The notes beneath the pieces were generated by a model. The model was given only the letters and a program-made list of their open reading frames with translations. It had not been told where the DNA came from and ran no database searches. Positions 8,535-16,917 of a stretch of 64,000 nt of DNA are shown in pieces. Numbering within the stretch: position 1 is the first letter of the stretch; each line of letters begins with the position of its first letter. The stretch comes from Catenuloplanes atrovinosus (GTDB lineage: Bacteria > Actinomycetota > Actinomycetes > Mycobacteriales > Micromonosporaceae). The stretch spans positions 7,196,501 to 7,260,500 of the forward strand of contig NZ_JAVDYB010000001.1 in assembly GCF_031458235.1 (NCBI RefSeq). Reading direction: 5' to 3'. Position numbers and translations under genes: made by a program.

Positions 8535-10886
8535 TCAGGCGCGCACGGTCTCCTGGTGCGGTGGCACCTGCGTACCGGCCGGCGGCGGCGCCTCGCCCAT
8601 CGAGATCGGCTTGCGCTTGCTCCAGACCACGGCGGCCACGATGACCAGCGTCGCCACCGCGGCGATGGCGATCCGGACCGGCGTGTTCGCGTCGTCGCCC
8701 ACGCTGAGCATCACCACGCCGGGCGCGATCAGCAGACTGACCAGGTTCATCACCTTGATCAGCGGGTTGATGGCCGGGCCGGCGGTGTCCTTGAACGGGT
8801 CGCCGACCGTGTCACCGATGACGGTGGCGGCGTGCGCCTCCGAGCCCTTGCCGCCGTGCGCGCCGTCCTCGACCAGCTTCTTCGAGTTGTCCCACGCACC
8901 GCCGGAGTTGGACAGGAACACCGCCATCAGCGTGCCGGTGCCGATCGCGCCGGCCAGGTAGGACGCGAGCGCGCCCGCGCCCAGGCCGAACCCGACCGCG
9001 ATCGGCGCCATGATCGCCAGCAGGCCGGGGGTGAGCAGCTCGCGCTGCGCGTCCCGGGTGCAGATGTCGACCACACGGCCGTACTCCGGGCGCGTGGTGC
9101 CCTCCATGATGCCCGGGTTGTCCCGGAACTGGCGGCGCACCTCGACGACGACCGCGCCAGCCGAGCGGGAGACCGCGTTGATCGCCAGGCCGGAGAAGAG
9201 GAACACCACGGCCGCACCGACCAGCAGGCCGACCAGGTTGCGCGGGTCTGACACGTTGAGCAGCGCGTCGATCGACAGCTGCTCGCCGGCGTCGCTGATC
9301 GCGGTCGCGATCGTGTCCCGGTACGAGCCGAACAGCGCGGTCGCGGCCAGCACCGCGGTGGCGATCGCGATGCCCTTGGTGATCGCCTTCGTGGTGTTGC
9401 CGACCGCGTCCAGCTCGGTGAGCGTGCGCGCGCCGGCCTCGTCCACGTCGCCGGACATCTCCGCGATGCCCTGCGCGTTGTCGGAGATCGGGCCGAACGT
9501 GTCCATCGCGACGATGACGCCGACCGTGGTCAGCAGGCCGATGCCGGCCATCGCGACCGCGAACAGCGACAGGATGATCGAGCCGCCGCCGAGCAGGTAC
9601 GCACCGAACACGCCGGCACCGATCAGCAGCGCGGAGTAGACCGCGGACTCCAGGCCGACGCTGATGCCGGCCAGGATGACGGTGGCCGGGCCGGTCAGCG
9701 AGGACTTGCCGATGTCCTGCACCGGGCGCTTGTCGGTCTCGGTGAAGTAGCCGGTCAGCGCCTGGATCGCGGCGGCCAGCACGATGCCGATCACGACCGC
9801 GCCGAGCGCGAGGATCTGCGGGTTACCGGTGAACTCGGTGCTCACGTTCGGGTCGTTGAAGCCGGCGAACGTGTTCGGCAGGTAGAGGAACGTGACCGCG
9901 GCGACCAGCGCGGCGGCGAGCGCCGCGGAGATGTAGAACGCCCGGTTGATCGCGGTCAGGCCATTGCGGTCGGACGCGCGCAGCCGGGTGATGAAGACGC
10001 CGACGATCGCGACCAGCACGCCGACCGCGGAGACGATCAGCGGGAAGACCAGGCCGTCCTCGCCGAACGCGGCGCGGCCCAGGATCAGCGCCGCGACCAG
10101 GGTCACCGCGTACGACTCGAACAGGTCCGCGGCCATGCCGGCGCAGTCGCCGACGTTGTCGCCCACGTTGTCCGCGATGGTCGCGGCGTTGCGCGGATCG
10201 TCCTCCGGGATGCCCTGCTCGACCTTGCCGACCAGGTCCGCGCCGACGTCCGCCGCCTTGGTGAAGATGCCGCCGCCGACCCGCATGAACATGGCCAGCA
10301 GCGCGGCGCCGAAGCCGAAGCCCTCCAGCACGGTCGGCGCGTCGCCCTTGTAGAGCAGCACCACCAGCGCGGCGCCGACCAGGCCCAGACCCACCGTGAG
10401 GAACCCGACCACGCCGCCGGTGCGGAACGCGATCTGCATCGCCTTCTCCCGGCCGCCGGTCGCCTCGTTCGCCGCGGCGGCCACGCGCAGGTTCGCCCGG
10501 GTGGCCAGCGCCATGCCGGCACCGCCGATGAACGCCGAGAAGACGGCACCGACCACGAAGAACGCGGATCGGCCGATCTTGACCAGCGTCTCGTTGCCGT
10601 CGGTCTCGTGGACCGGCAGCAGGAAGAGCAGGACGAGGGCGATCACCACGAAGATGCCGAGCGTCTTGAACTGGCGGAAGAGATAGGCCGACGCGCCCTC
10701 CTGCACGGCGCCGGCGATCTCCTGCATGTTGGTCGTTCCCTTACCGGCTGCCAGCACCCCGCGGACGAGCGCGAGGGCGAACCCGAGCGCCACCAGCGCG
10801 ATGACCGCGGCGACGACGACGTACGAGAGATTCGTACCGGTAAGGGACAGGCCGTCGCCGGCGGCGACGGAGCTGTTCCCGGACAT
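8535..10886 (-). CDS. hppA: Proton-translocating inorganic pyrophosphatase, K+-independent type
   Basis: A polytopic membrane protein of 783 residues that couples pyrophosphate hydrolysis to H+ export. The substrate-binding signature DVGADLVGKVE is present, as are the other conserved acidic loops (DNVGDNVGDCAGMAADLFESY and a C-terminal GDTVGDPFKDTAGPA). The segment GNTTKAITKG has Lys where K+-dependent enzymes have Ala, which marks the K+-independent subfamily. Start ATG 10886 is fixed by GAGGAGG six bases upstream. It probably recycles PPi from biosynthesis into membrane potential. A gene-poor region of 1.1 kb lies upstream. Confidence 0.95.
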   Translation of the reverse strand: MSGNSSVAAGDGLSLTGTNLSYVVVAAVIALVALGFALALVRGVLAAGKGTTNMQEIAGAVQEGASAYLFRQFKTLGIFVVIALVLLFLLPVHETDGNETLVKIGRSAFFVVGAVFSAFIGGAGMALATRANLRVAAAANEATGGREKAMQIAFRTGGVVGFLTVGLGLVGAALVVLLYKGDAPTVLEGFGFGAALLAMFMRVGGGIFTKAADVGADLVGKVEQGIPEDDPRNAATIADNVGDNVGDCAGMAADLFESYAVTLVAALILGRAAFGEDGLVFPLIVSAVGVLVAIVGVFITRLRASDRNGLTAINRAFYISAALAAALVAAVTFLYLPNTFAGFNDPNVSTEFTGNPQILALGAVVIGIVLAAAIQALTGYFTETDKRPVQDIGKSSLTGPATVILAGISVGLESAVYSALLIGAGVFGAYLLGGGSIILSLFAVAMAGIGLLTTVGVIVAMDTFGPISDNAQGIAEMSGDVDEAGARTLTELDAVGNTTKAITKGIAIATAVLAATALFGSYRDTIATAISDAGEQLSIDALLNVSDPRNLVGLLVGAAVVFLFSGLAINAVSRSAGAVVVEVRRQFRDNPGIMEGTTRPEYGRVVDICTRDAQRELLTPGLLAIMAPIAVGFGLGAGALASYLAGAIGTGTLMAVFLSNSGGAWDNSKKLVEDGAHGGKGSEAHAATVIGDTVGDPFKDTAGPAINPLIKVMNLVSLLIAPGVVMLSVGDDANTPVRIAIAAVATLVIVAAVVWSKRKPISMGEAPPPAGTQVPPHQETVRA

Positions 10887-11165
10887 CGATGTCCTCCTCA
10901 ATTCCTACCGAGCGCGCACCAGCCGGCGGACGAACCGGCGGCCGCAGCCACGCGGCGTGGCAGCGTCCGGCCCTCACCCGAACGGGCAGAGCCGGGAACA
11001 GTACGTAATGACCCGCGTACTGTAGCGGTCAGCCGTGTCGAGGTTCACAGCCGGAGCCGTCGTGTCGTGACGATGTTGGCGATTGTGTTAGCCGACAGGC
11101 CCCATCGGGGCCCGTCTGTAGGCATAGTCAAGGTCATCCGCCCGGTGCACGCAACCGGACGGAAC

Positions 11166-11201
11166 AAGATCAAGATCCTGACCTGGGGGTACGACATCCG
11201 G
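11166..11201. repeat. AAGATCAAGATC motif, copy 2
   Basis: AAGATCAAGATCCTG, then ACCT, then GGGGGTACGACATCCGGG. It matches 7861-7892 apart from the ACCT insertion and a few substitutions, and lies about 280 bp upstream of hppA. Confidence 0.5.
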
Positions 11202-11430
11202 GCCGCCGCACGGGCATCTACCGGCGTTTATAGGGCTTTGAGCCCGTTTAGCGGGATGGTCTCGCCGATGCGCCCTTCAACGCGACCCTCGATCACGGGG
11301 TGTGATCTGCGTCTCGCATTCCCCACGACACCCACTTCATGCCTGCCTCATGACGGCCTCCCGCCTTCGCGACCTCCGCCCCGGCCCACTCTCGCCGCTT
11401 GACGGAACCGGCCACCCTCCGGCGGCCGTT

Positions 11431-11880
11431 GGCCGCGCCACCTTCGACGCGCTCCCGCCGCGCGATCCGGGCAGGGCGCGCTTCGCAGGACCGGCCGGCC
11501 TCCGGCAGACCCGGGCCGCGTCACCTTCAACACCCTGCCACCGGGCGATCCAGGCACGCGCGTTCCACAGACCGGCCAGCCTCCGGCCGACCTTGGCCGC
11601 GTCACCTTTCACCGCACTCCCACCGGGCGATCGGGCAGGGTGCGTCTCAGGGACCGGCCGACCGTGGCCGCGTCAGCCTGCAACACACTCCCCGCCGGGC
11701 ACTCCGGGCGGGGCGTGTTTCGCGCGACCCGCCGGCCTTGGCCGGGTCACCTTTCTACGCGCTCCTCGCCGAACGATCCGGGCAGGGCGCGTTCAGGGAT
11801 CGGCCAACCTCCGGCAGATCTTGGCCGCGTCACCCTCAACACGCTTTCCGCCGGGCGATCCGGGCAGGTGTGATCGCGCG
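11431..11880. repeat. Imperfect minisatellite, six units of 71-83 bp
   Basis: The anchor GGCCGCGTCACC (with small variants) recurs at 11431, 11514, 11595, 11666, 11740 and 11823. Between anchors, each unit carries a CGCTCCCGCCGGGCGATCCGGGCAG-like stretch and a GACCGGCCGG-like stretch. Spacings are 83, 81, 71, 74 and 83 bp, so no reading frame is maintained. Confidence 0.8.
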
Positions 11881-11971
11881 CCCGGGGCGGTGCAGGGCGT
11901 TCGAGGTGTGGGAGGTGTCGGTCGTACCAATGGATGGGTGTGGTTGTGGCTGGCGACCGGGAGGGGAACGG

Positions 11972-12409
11972 TCAGGCGGCGTGGGTGGGCCAGGCCATGC
12001 GGACCTCGGTGCCCACGCCCTCGTCGACCGGGCGCACCTGCAAATCATCCACAAAACCGGCCAAAAGGGCAAATCCGACACCCGTGGTGAGTTCGTCGTC
12101 GGAGAGCGACTCGTTGGCCAGTTCGTCCGGTGGGATCGAGGGGATGCCCAGGCCGGCCTCGATCGGCGCGCGGTCGATCACTCGAACGGTGTAGGAGTCC
12201 TCGTCGGACATCTCCACCTGGACCGGAGCGAAGACGCCGTACTGCCGGTGCAGCGCGACCGCGCGGGCGCACGCCTCACCGATCGCGAGCCGGACCTCGT
12301 CGAGCAGTTCCTCGGCCACGCCGGCGCGCCGGGCCACGGCCACGCCCACCAGCCGGGCGGTGCGCACGTGCACAGGCGCGGGGGAGAACGCCAGCCGGAC
12401 AGTGGCCAT
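11972..12409 (-). CDS. Anti-sigma regulatory factor, RsbW/SpoIIAB-like ATP-binding protein
   Basis: A protein of 145 residues with a GHKL/HATPase_c_2 fold: the N-box helix LLDEVRLAIGEACARAVALH, then the G1 region (YTVRVIDRAP), and GVGFALLAGFVDDLQV as the G2 region. Such proteins bind a sigma factor or phosphorylate a STAS antagonist. The expected N-box Asn is replaced (EACARA), so kinase activity is uncertain. The start ATG 12409 overlaps the stop of the upstream STAS gene by one base (TGATG). The two are therefore translationally coupled and form a partner-switching pair. The target sigma factor is not in the immediate vicinity. Confidence 0.85.
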   Translation of the reverse strand: MATVRLAFSPAPVHVRTARLVGVAVARRAGVAEELLDEVRLAIGEACARAVALHRQYGVFAPVQVEMSDEDSYTVRVIDRAPIEAGLGIPSIPPDELANESLSDDELTTGVGFALLAGFVDDLQVRPVDEGVGTEVRMAWPTHAA

Positions 12410-12780
12410 CACGCGGTCGGACCGGAGTCCGCGCCCGCCCCGCCGGCGGCCTGCACGGCCGCGTCGACCGACGGGTAGATCGGGAAGACCTGATCCAGCG
12501 CGGTGATCCGGAAGATCTTGAGCAGCGGCTCCTTCGCGCAGACCAGGCCGAACGTGCCACCGACCGGACGCAGCCGCTTCAGCGCACCGACCAGCACGCC
12601 GAGCCCGGTCGAGTCGAGGAACTCGACGCCGCCCAGGTCCACGATCACGCCGCGGACGCCGCCGTCGATCAGCTCGACCAGCCGTTCCCGCAGTCGAGGC
12701 GCGGTGTAGACGTCGACCTCGCCGCCGACCTCCAGGACCGTGTGCCCGGCGACGGTGCGGGTCGCCAGCTGCAGCTCCAT
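12409..12780 (-). CDS. STAS-domain anti-sigma factor antagonist
   Basis: A protein of 123 residues, almost entirely one STAS domain. The signature [17 protein letters not shown] contains the serine normally phosphorylated by the partner kinase (DST). It would sequester the anti-sigma factor encoded immediately downstream when unphosphorylated. Start ATG 12780 is set by GAGGAGG seven bases upstream. The C-terminus is an Ala/Gly-rich tail. It diverges from the helicase gene across about 130 bp that include a perfect palindrome. Confidence 0.9.
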   Translation of the reverse strand: MELQLATRTVAGHTVLEVGGEVDVYTAPRLRERLVELIDGGVRGVIVDLGGVEFLDSTGLGVLVGALKRLRPVGGTFGLVCAKEPLLKIFRITALDQVFPIYPSVDAAVQAAGGAGADSGPTA

Positions 12781-12796
12781 CAGTCCTCCTCGGCTC

Positions 12797-12816
12797 CTTA
12801 GGCGGCTACGCCTAAG
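12797..12816. promoter_or_regulatory. Palindrome CTTAGGCG-GCTA-CGCCTAAG
   Basis: Perfect 8-bp arms with a four-base loop. It lies just upstream of the GAGGAGG ribosome binding site of the STAS gene, so it would be in that gene's 5' leader or overlap its promoter. It is a candidate operator or leader hairpin. Confidence 0.55.
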
Positions 12817-12913
12817 CGAATCTAACCATCGGGCGGCCTCCGTCGCATCGCGCGGCCCCGTGCTTGCGTGTTCCCGTTTGGGTTTTCCGCACACCAGTGC
12901 GAGAGTGCATGCC

Positions 12914-15643
12914 GTGAGTCACACCGCGGTCGCCCCGGCCGAACTGCTGCGGCGTCTTCACACCTCCCCCTCGGTCACGCACGTGGAGATCATCCCGCCC
13001 GCCGCCGGTGACCCGGTCGAATGGCCCTCGTGGGTACCGCCGGAACTGCGCGACTCGCTGGCCGCACGCGGCATCTCGCGGCCGTGGCGGCACCAGGCCG
13101 AGGCCGCGACGCTGGCGCGCGAGGGCCGGCATGTGGTGGTCGCCACCGGGACCGCGTCCGGCAAGTCGCTCGCCTACCTGCTGCCGTCGCTGTCCGCGCT
13201 GTTCGAGGACCCGAAGGCGACCGTGCTCTACCTGGCCCCGACGAAGGCGCTGGCGGCGGACCAGTTGCGCGCGGTGCTGGCGCTGGCTCCGGGGGTACGG
13301 CCGGCGTGCTACGACGGCGACACGCCCACGGACGAACGCGAGTGGATCCGGGCGAACTCGCGGTTCATCCTCACCAACCCGGACATGCTGCACCACGCCA
13401 TCCTGCCCAACCACGGCGCGTGGTCCTCCTTCCTGCGCCGCCTGACGCACGTGATCGTCGACGAGTGCCACGTGTACCGCGGCCTCTTCGGTTCCCACGT
13501 GGCCCACGTGCTGCGCCGCCTCCGCCGGGTGGCCGACCGCTACGCCCCGGTCTCCTTCGGCTCCGACGACACGGCGCCGACGACCGGCGCACCGTCCGTG
13601 GCGGCGCAGGACCCCGTGAGCCCTGGCGCGGTGATTCCCGTGCAGCCGGGTGCGGTGGTTCCGGCGCAGCCGGGCGCGGAGGTTCCGGCGCAGCCGGGCA
13701 CGGAGGTTCCGGCGCAGCCGGGCGCGGAGGTTCCGGCGCAGCCGGGCACGGAGGTTCCGGCGCAGCCGGGCACGGAGGTTCCGGCGCAGCCGGGCACGGA
13801 GGTTCCGGCGCAGCCGGGCACGGAGGTTCCGGCGCAGCCGGGCACGGAGGTTCCGGCGCAGCCGGGCACGGAGGTTCCGGCGCAGCCGGGCACGGAGGCT
13901 GAGGGGAAGGTCGCCGGGCACCGGAGCGGGCGTGGGCGGGCCGCGCGGCGGAGCCGGGCGGTGTTCGTGCTGGCGTCGGCGACGTCCGGCGATCCCGCGG
14001 CGACCGCGTCGCGGCTGACCGGGCTGCCGGTGACCGAGGTCTCGGCGGACGGGTCGCCGCGCGGTGGCGTCACGTTCGCGCTGTGGGAGCCGCCGCTGCT
14101 GCCGCCCGAGCTGTCCGGCGGCCTCGCGGAGGCCGACCCGGACGATCCGCTCGCCATCCCGTCCGTCCGGCGATCCGCGCTGCGGGAGACCGCGGACCTC
14201 CTCACCGACGCGATCACCCACGGGGTACGCACGCTGGCCTTCGTCCGATCCCGGCGCGGTGCCGAGGTGGTCGCGTCCATCGCCCGCCGCTCGCTCGACG
14301 AGGCCGTGCCCGGGCTGGGCTCGCGCGTCGCCGCCTACCGCGCCGGCTTCCTGCGCGAGGAGCGGCGCGAGCTGGAACGGGCGCTGCTCAGCGGCGAGCT
14401 GCTCGGAATGGCCTCGACGAACGCGCTGGAACTCGGCGTCGACCTGGTCGGCCTGGACGCCGTGATCATCTGCGGCTATCCCGGGACCCGCGCGTCGCTG
14501 TGGCAGCAGGCCGGCCGCGCGGGCCGGTCCGGTGGCGAGGCGCTGGCCGTGCTGGTCGCGCGCGACGATCCGCTGGACACCTACCTGGTGCACCACCCGG
14601 ACGCGCTGTTCGGCCGCCCCGTGGAGGCGACGGTCCTGGACCCGGCGAACCCGTACGTGCTCGGCCCCCAGCTGTGCTGCGCCGCGAACGAGGCCCCGCT
14701 GACCGAGGACGACCTGGAACTCTTCGGCGGCGCGCCCGCGGCGGCGACCGTCGCCGCGCTGGTCGCCTCCGGTGCGCTGCGCCGCCGTCCCACCGGGTAC
14801 TTCTGGACCCACCGCACCCGGCCCGACGTCGACCTGCGCGGCAGCGGCGGCTCCCCGATCAACGTGGTGGAGTCCGCCACCGGCCGCCTGCTCGGCACCG
14901 TCGACCCCGCGTCATCCCACATGATCGTCCACCCCGGCGCCGTCTACCTGCACCAGGGCAGCTCGTTCATCGTCGAGGAGTTGCACCTCGACGACGCGGT
15001 GGCGCTGGTACGGGCCGAGGAGCCGGACTGGACCACGCACGCCCGCGACGTCACCTCGCTGGCCGTCACCTCCGTCCGCGAACGTCTCGACGCCGGCCCG
15101 GTCGGCCTCTTCCTCGGCGAGGTGGACGTCACCAGCCAGGTCGTCTCCTATCAGCGCCGCCGCGTCGGCTCCGGCGAGGTCATCGACACCCGCCCGCTCG
15201 ATCTGCCCGTGCGCGAGCTGCACACGGTCGCGGTCTGGTTCACCATCACTCCCGAGGCGCTGGAGGCCGCGGGCGTCGAACCCGCGGACTTCCCCGGCGC
15301 CCTGCACGCCGCCGAACATGCCGCCATCGGCCTCCTTCCGCTCGTGGCCACCTGCGACCGCTGGGACATCGGGGGCATCTCCACCGCCGCGCACCCGGAC
15401 ACCGGTTACCCCACCGTCTTCGTCTACGACGGTCACCCCGGCGGCGCCGGCTTCGCCGAGCGCGCGCACGGGATGGCCGCCGACTGGCTCCGCGCCACCC
15501 GCGAGGCCATCAGTTCCTGCGCCTGCGAGACCGGCTGTCCCGCCTGCGTCCAGTCGCCCAAGTGCGGGAACGGGAACAATCCGCTGGCCAAGGACGCCGC
15601 CGTACTGGTCCTCGACACGGTGCTCGCCGCCCTTCCCGTTTGA
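12914..15643 (+). CDS. DEAD/DEAH-box helicase with DUF1998 C-terminus (MrfA/Rv3649-like)
   Basis: A protein of 909 residues. Walker A is ATGTASGKS (about 77-85), the DEAH-type box is DECH (183-186) and motif III is SAT (about 355-357). The second RecA domain carries the [17 protein letters not shown] and [10 protein letters not shown] motifs. The C-terminal DUF1998 region ends in the Cys cluster [16 protein letters not shown], a probable zinc site. Relatives (MrfA) are repair helicases. Between motifs II and III lies an insertion of about 130 residues that includes eleven copies of an eight-residue PAQPG-type repeat; family members normally have only a short linker there. The start GTG 12914 follows a GAGAG site; GTG 12905 is an alternative. 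Confidence 0.9.
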   Translation: MSHTAVAPAELLRRLHTSPSVTHVEIIPPAAGDPVEWPSWVPPELRDSLAARGISRPWRHQAEAATLAREGRHVVVATGTASGKSLAYLLPSLSALFEDPKATVLYLAPTKALAADQLRAVLALAPGVRPACYDGDTPTDEREWIRANSRFILTNPDMLHHAILPNHGAWSSFLRRLTHVIVDECHVYRGLFGSHVAHVLRRLRRVADRYAPVSFGSDDTAPTTGAPSVAAQDPVSPGAVIPVQPGAVVPAQPGAEVPAQPGTEVPAQPGAEVPAQPGTEVPAQPGTEVPAQPGTEVPAQPGTEVPAQPGTEVPAQPGTEVPAQPGTEAEGKVAGHRSGRGRAARRSRAVFVLASATSGDPAATASRLTGLPVTEVSADGSPRGGVTFALWEPPLLPPELSGGLAEADPDDPLAIPSVRRSALRETADLLTDAITHGVRTLAFVRSRRGAEVVASIARRSLDEAVPGLGSRVAAYRAGFLREERRELERALLSGELLGMASTNALELGVDLVGLDAVIICGYPGTRASLWQQAGRAGRSGGEALAVLVARDDPLDTYLVHHPDALFGRPVEATVLDPANPYVLGPQLCCAANEAPLTEDDLELFGGAPAAATVAALVASGALRRRPTGYFWTHRTRPDVDLRGSGGSPINVVESATGRLLGTVDPASSHMIVHPGAVYLHQGSSFIVEELHLDDAVALVRAEEPDWTTHARDVTSLAVTSVRERLDAGPVGLFLGEVDVTSQVVSYQRRRVGSGEVIDTRPLDLPVRELHTVAVWFTITPEALEAAGVEPADFPGALHAAEHAAIGLLPLVATCDRWDIGGISTAAHPDTGYPTVFVYDGHPGGAGFAERAHGMAADWLRATREAISSCACETGCPACVQSPKCGNGNNPLAKDAAVLVLDTVLAALPV
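13630..13896 (+). repeat. 24-bp tandem repeat, 11 units, inside the helicase gene
   Basis: The unit is CCGGCGCAGCCGGGCACGGAGGTT-like and encodes EVPAQPGT/A. The last nine units begin GAGGTT at 24-bp intervals from 13681 to 13873, and the last seven are nearly identical. The first two units ([16 protein letters not shown]) are diverged. The unit length is a multiple of three, so copy number changes keep the frame. Confidence 0.95.
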
Positions 15644-15756
15644 CCCTTTTTTCGCATCGCGGGATGCCGCAGATGACCCCGCTCAGGATGGGCATCTATG
15701 CGTGGGAGCGCTACCACGCGCTCCGTTCCCACCCTCGAGCCCAAGGGAGCCCTTCA

Positions 15757-15975
15757 GTGGCGAACACCATGTCCGACGCCGTCGAGCTCGTATACAGCAT
15801 CGATCCCGACACGCTCACGGTCGACCAGCAGATCGCGCTGGCCCACGCCTATGCCGCCCTCACCCAGGCCGAACGCCTCGACTGGATCTTCCAGCGCCTC
15901 GACAAGATCCATCAGCTCCTGGTGACGATCAACGGCCGGATACCCACGGCATCACCCACCTCCCACGCCGCTTGA
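15757..15975 (+). CDS. Small hypothetical protein
   Basis: A polar, helical protein of 72 residues with the core LTVDQQIALAHAYAALTQAERLDWIFQRLDKIHQLL. The start GTG 15757 has AAGGGAG seven bases upstream, a strong ribosome binding site that supports expression. No signal peptide, membrane segment or recognised domain is seen. It follows the helicase gene and its last 24 bases overlap, antisense, the end of the tad-locus gene at 15952. Confidence 0.7.
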   Translation: MANTMSDAVELVYSIDPDTLTVDQQIALAHAYAALTQAERLDWIFQRLDKIHQLLVTINGRIPTASPTSHAA

Positions 15976-16917
15976 TCGGTTGCGGTGATGTACACGGGGG
16001 TCGTGCGGAGTGGGACACGTCGTCCGCTCGATCCGCCTGAAACGCCACCGGCAGATCCGCCGGGCGGGGACGGGACTGCGTCGGGTAGGTCCGGGCCGGC
16101 AGGAGCGGTGGCCGGGCCGGCGGGTGCGTCGTCCGGGCCGGCGGGTGCGTCGTCCGGGCCGGCGGGAGCGGTGGCCGGGCCGGCAGGAGCGGTGGCCGGG
16201 CCGGCAGGAGCGGTGGCCGGCCGGCGGGTGCGTCGTCCGGGCCGGCGGGAGCGGTGGCCGGGCCGGCAGGAGCGGTGGCCGGCCGGCGGGTGCGTCGTCC
16301 GGGCCGGCGGGAGCGGTGGCAGGGCCGGCGGGTGCGTCGTCCGGGCTGGCAGGAGCGGTGGCCGGGCCGGCTCTGGCCTCGGCGTGGGTCGTCAATCGCA
16401 GGTCGGGCCAGGGCTCGACGTCGAGGTCCACGCGGACCAGCAGTGTCAGCCCGTCCGTCGCGCAGGCTGACAGGCGGGCACCGTTCGCCTCGACCAGCTG
16501 CGCGGCGCGGGCGCAGGCGATCGCCTCGCCGCGTGGCGCCAGAGGTGCGCCCGCGAGCGCGCCGAGGTCCGCCGCGATGTGCACCCTGCGGTGCGCGGCC
16601 GCGGAGTCGATCACCGCGGCACCGGCCATCCCGGCGGCGACGAAGAGCAAACCCAACGCCGCCACCAGCAGGGAAGCGCCGCCGCGGTCCGGCGCCGCCA
16701 CCCGCCGACATGCACCACCATGAAACGGCACCCTCACCAGCCCGGACCCGCCACCATGAAACGGCACCCCCACCAGCCCAGACCCGCCACCACGAAACGG
16801 CACCCCCACCAGCCCAGACCCGCCACCACGAAACGGCACCCCCACCGGTCGGGACGCGCCATCATGATCCGACGCCACTGCCAAGCGCGCCGAGTGGCGA
16901 GCGACGACGCCGTTCAT
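15952..16917 (-). CDS. Rv3654c-like TadE-related protein with repeat-expanded ends
   Basis: 321 residues by the open frame. The central part (about residues 75-180), GGASLLVAALGLLFVAAGMAGAAVIDSAAAHRR and following, is the hydrophobic helix and processed-pilin-like region of the helicase/secretion-neighbourhood TadE-like family. The start ATG 16917 overlaps the tadE stop (ATGA), so the repeat-rich N-terminus is probably translated. That N-terminus has four 12-residue repeats (VGVPFRGGGSGL type). The C-terminal 140 residues are read from a 21-bp repeat array that contains two 20-bp units. The frame therefore changes twice and the tail turns Arg/Pro-rich. The native C-terminus was probably near residue 185, and function of the tail is doubtful. 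Confidence 0.65.
   Translation of the reverse strand: MNGVVARHSARLAVASDHDGASRPVGVPFRGGGSGLVGVPFRGGGSGLVGVPFHGGGSGLVRVPFHGGACRRVAAPDRGGASLLVAALGLLFVAAGMAGAAVIDSAAAHRRVHIAADLGALAGAPLAPRGEAIACARAAQLVEANGARLSACATDGLTLLVRVDLDVEPWPDLRLTTHAEARAGPATAPASPDDAPAGPATAPAGPDDAPAGRPPLLPARPPLPPARTTHPPAGHRSCRPGHRSCRPGHRSRRPGRRTRRPGRRTRRPGHRSCRPGPTRRSPVPARRICRWRFRRIERTTCPTPHDPRVHHRNRSSGVGGG
16091..16361 (-). repeat. 21-bp tandem repeat, 13 units, two of them 20 bp
   Basis: Units of the type CCGGGCCGGCAGGAGCGGTGG and CCGGGCCGGCGGGTGCGTCGT (plus strand) start at 16091 and continue without a gap to 16361. The units at 16217 and 16279 lack one G (20 bp), which shifts the reading frame of the minus-strand gene twice. 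Two unit types alternate irregularly. The array lies in the 3' part of the TadE-related gene. Confidence 0.93.
16715..16858 (-). repeat. 36-bp tandem repeat, four units
   Basis: Units start at 16715, 16751, 16787 and 16823 with CCACCATGAAACGG or CCACCACGAAACGG. On the minus strand each encodes 12 residues of the VGVPFRGGGSGL type, near the N-terminus of the TadE-related protein. There are no unique spacers. Confidence 0.93.

Larger units (their letters stand above)
10887..11971. other. Long spacer with a minisatellite, no gene supported
   Basis: These 1,085 bp between hppA and the anti-sigma gene hold the hppA promoter side, a second AAGATCAAGATC block (11166-11201) and an imperfect tandem repeat of about 80 bp (11431-11880). 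Long open frames cross the repeats but have no ribosome binding site or recognisable protein. Confidence 0.6.

Noticed and set aside
11302-12478. Long overlapping open frames upstream of and across the anti-sigma gene
   Set aside because: They run through an imperfect repeat with non-triplet unit lengths and then antisense to the anti-sigma/STAS genes; no protein family is recognisable.
15651-15672. Terminator after the helicase gene (TTTTTTCGCATC...GATGC)
   Set aside because: The stem is only five base pairs and the T-run lies before it rather than after.
15929-16711. Arg/Pro-rich minus-strand frame overlapping the TadE-related gene
   Set aside because: It is the 21-bp repeat read in another phase and lacks the hydrophobic TadE-like core.
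16715-16858. 36-bp direct repeats as a possible CRISPR array
   Set aside because: The units are contiguous without spacers, sit in a coding frame, and no cas genes are present.
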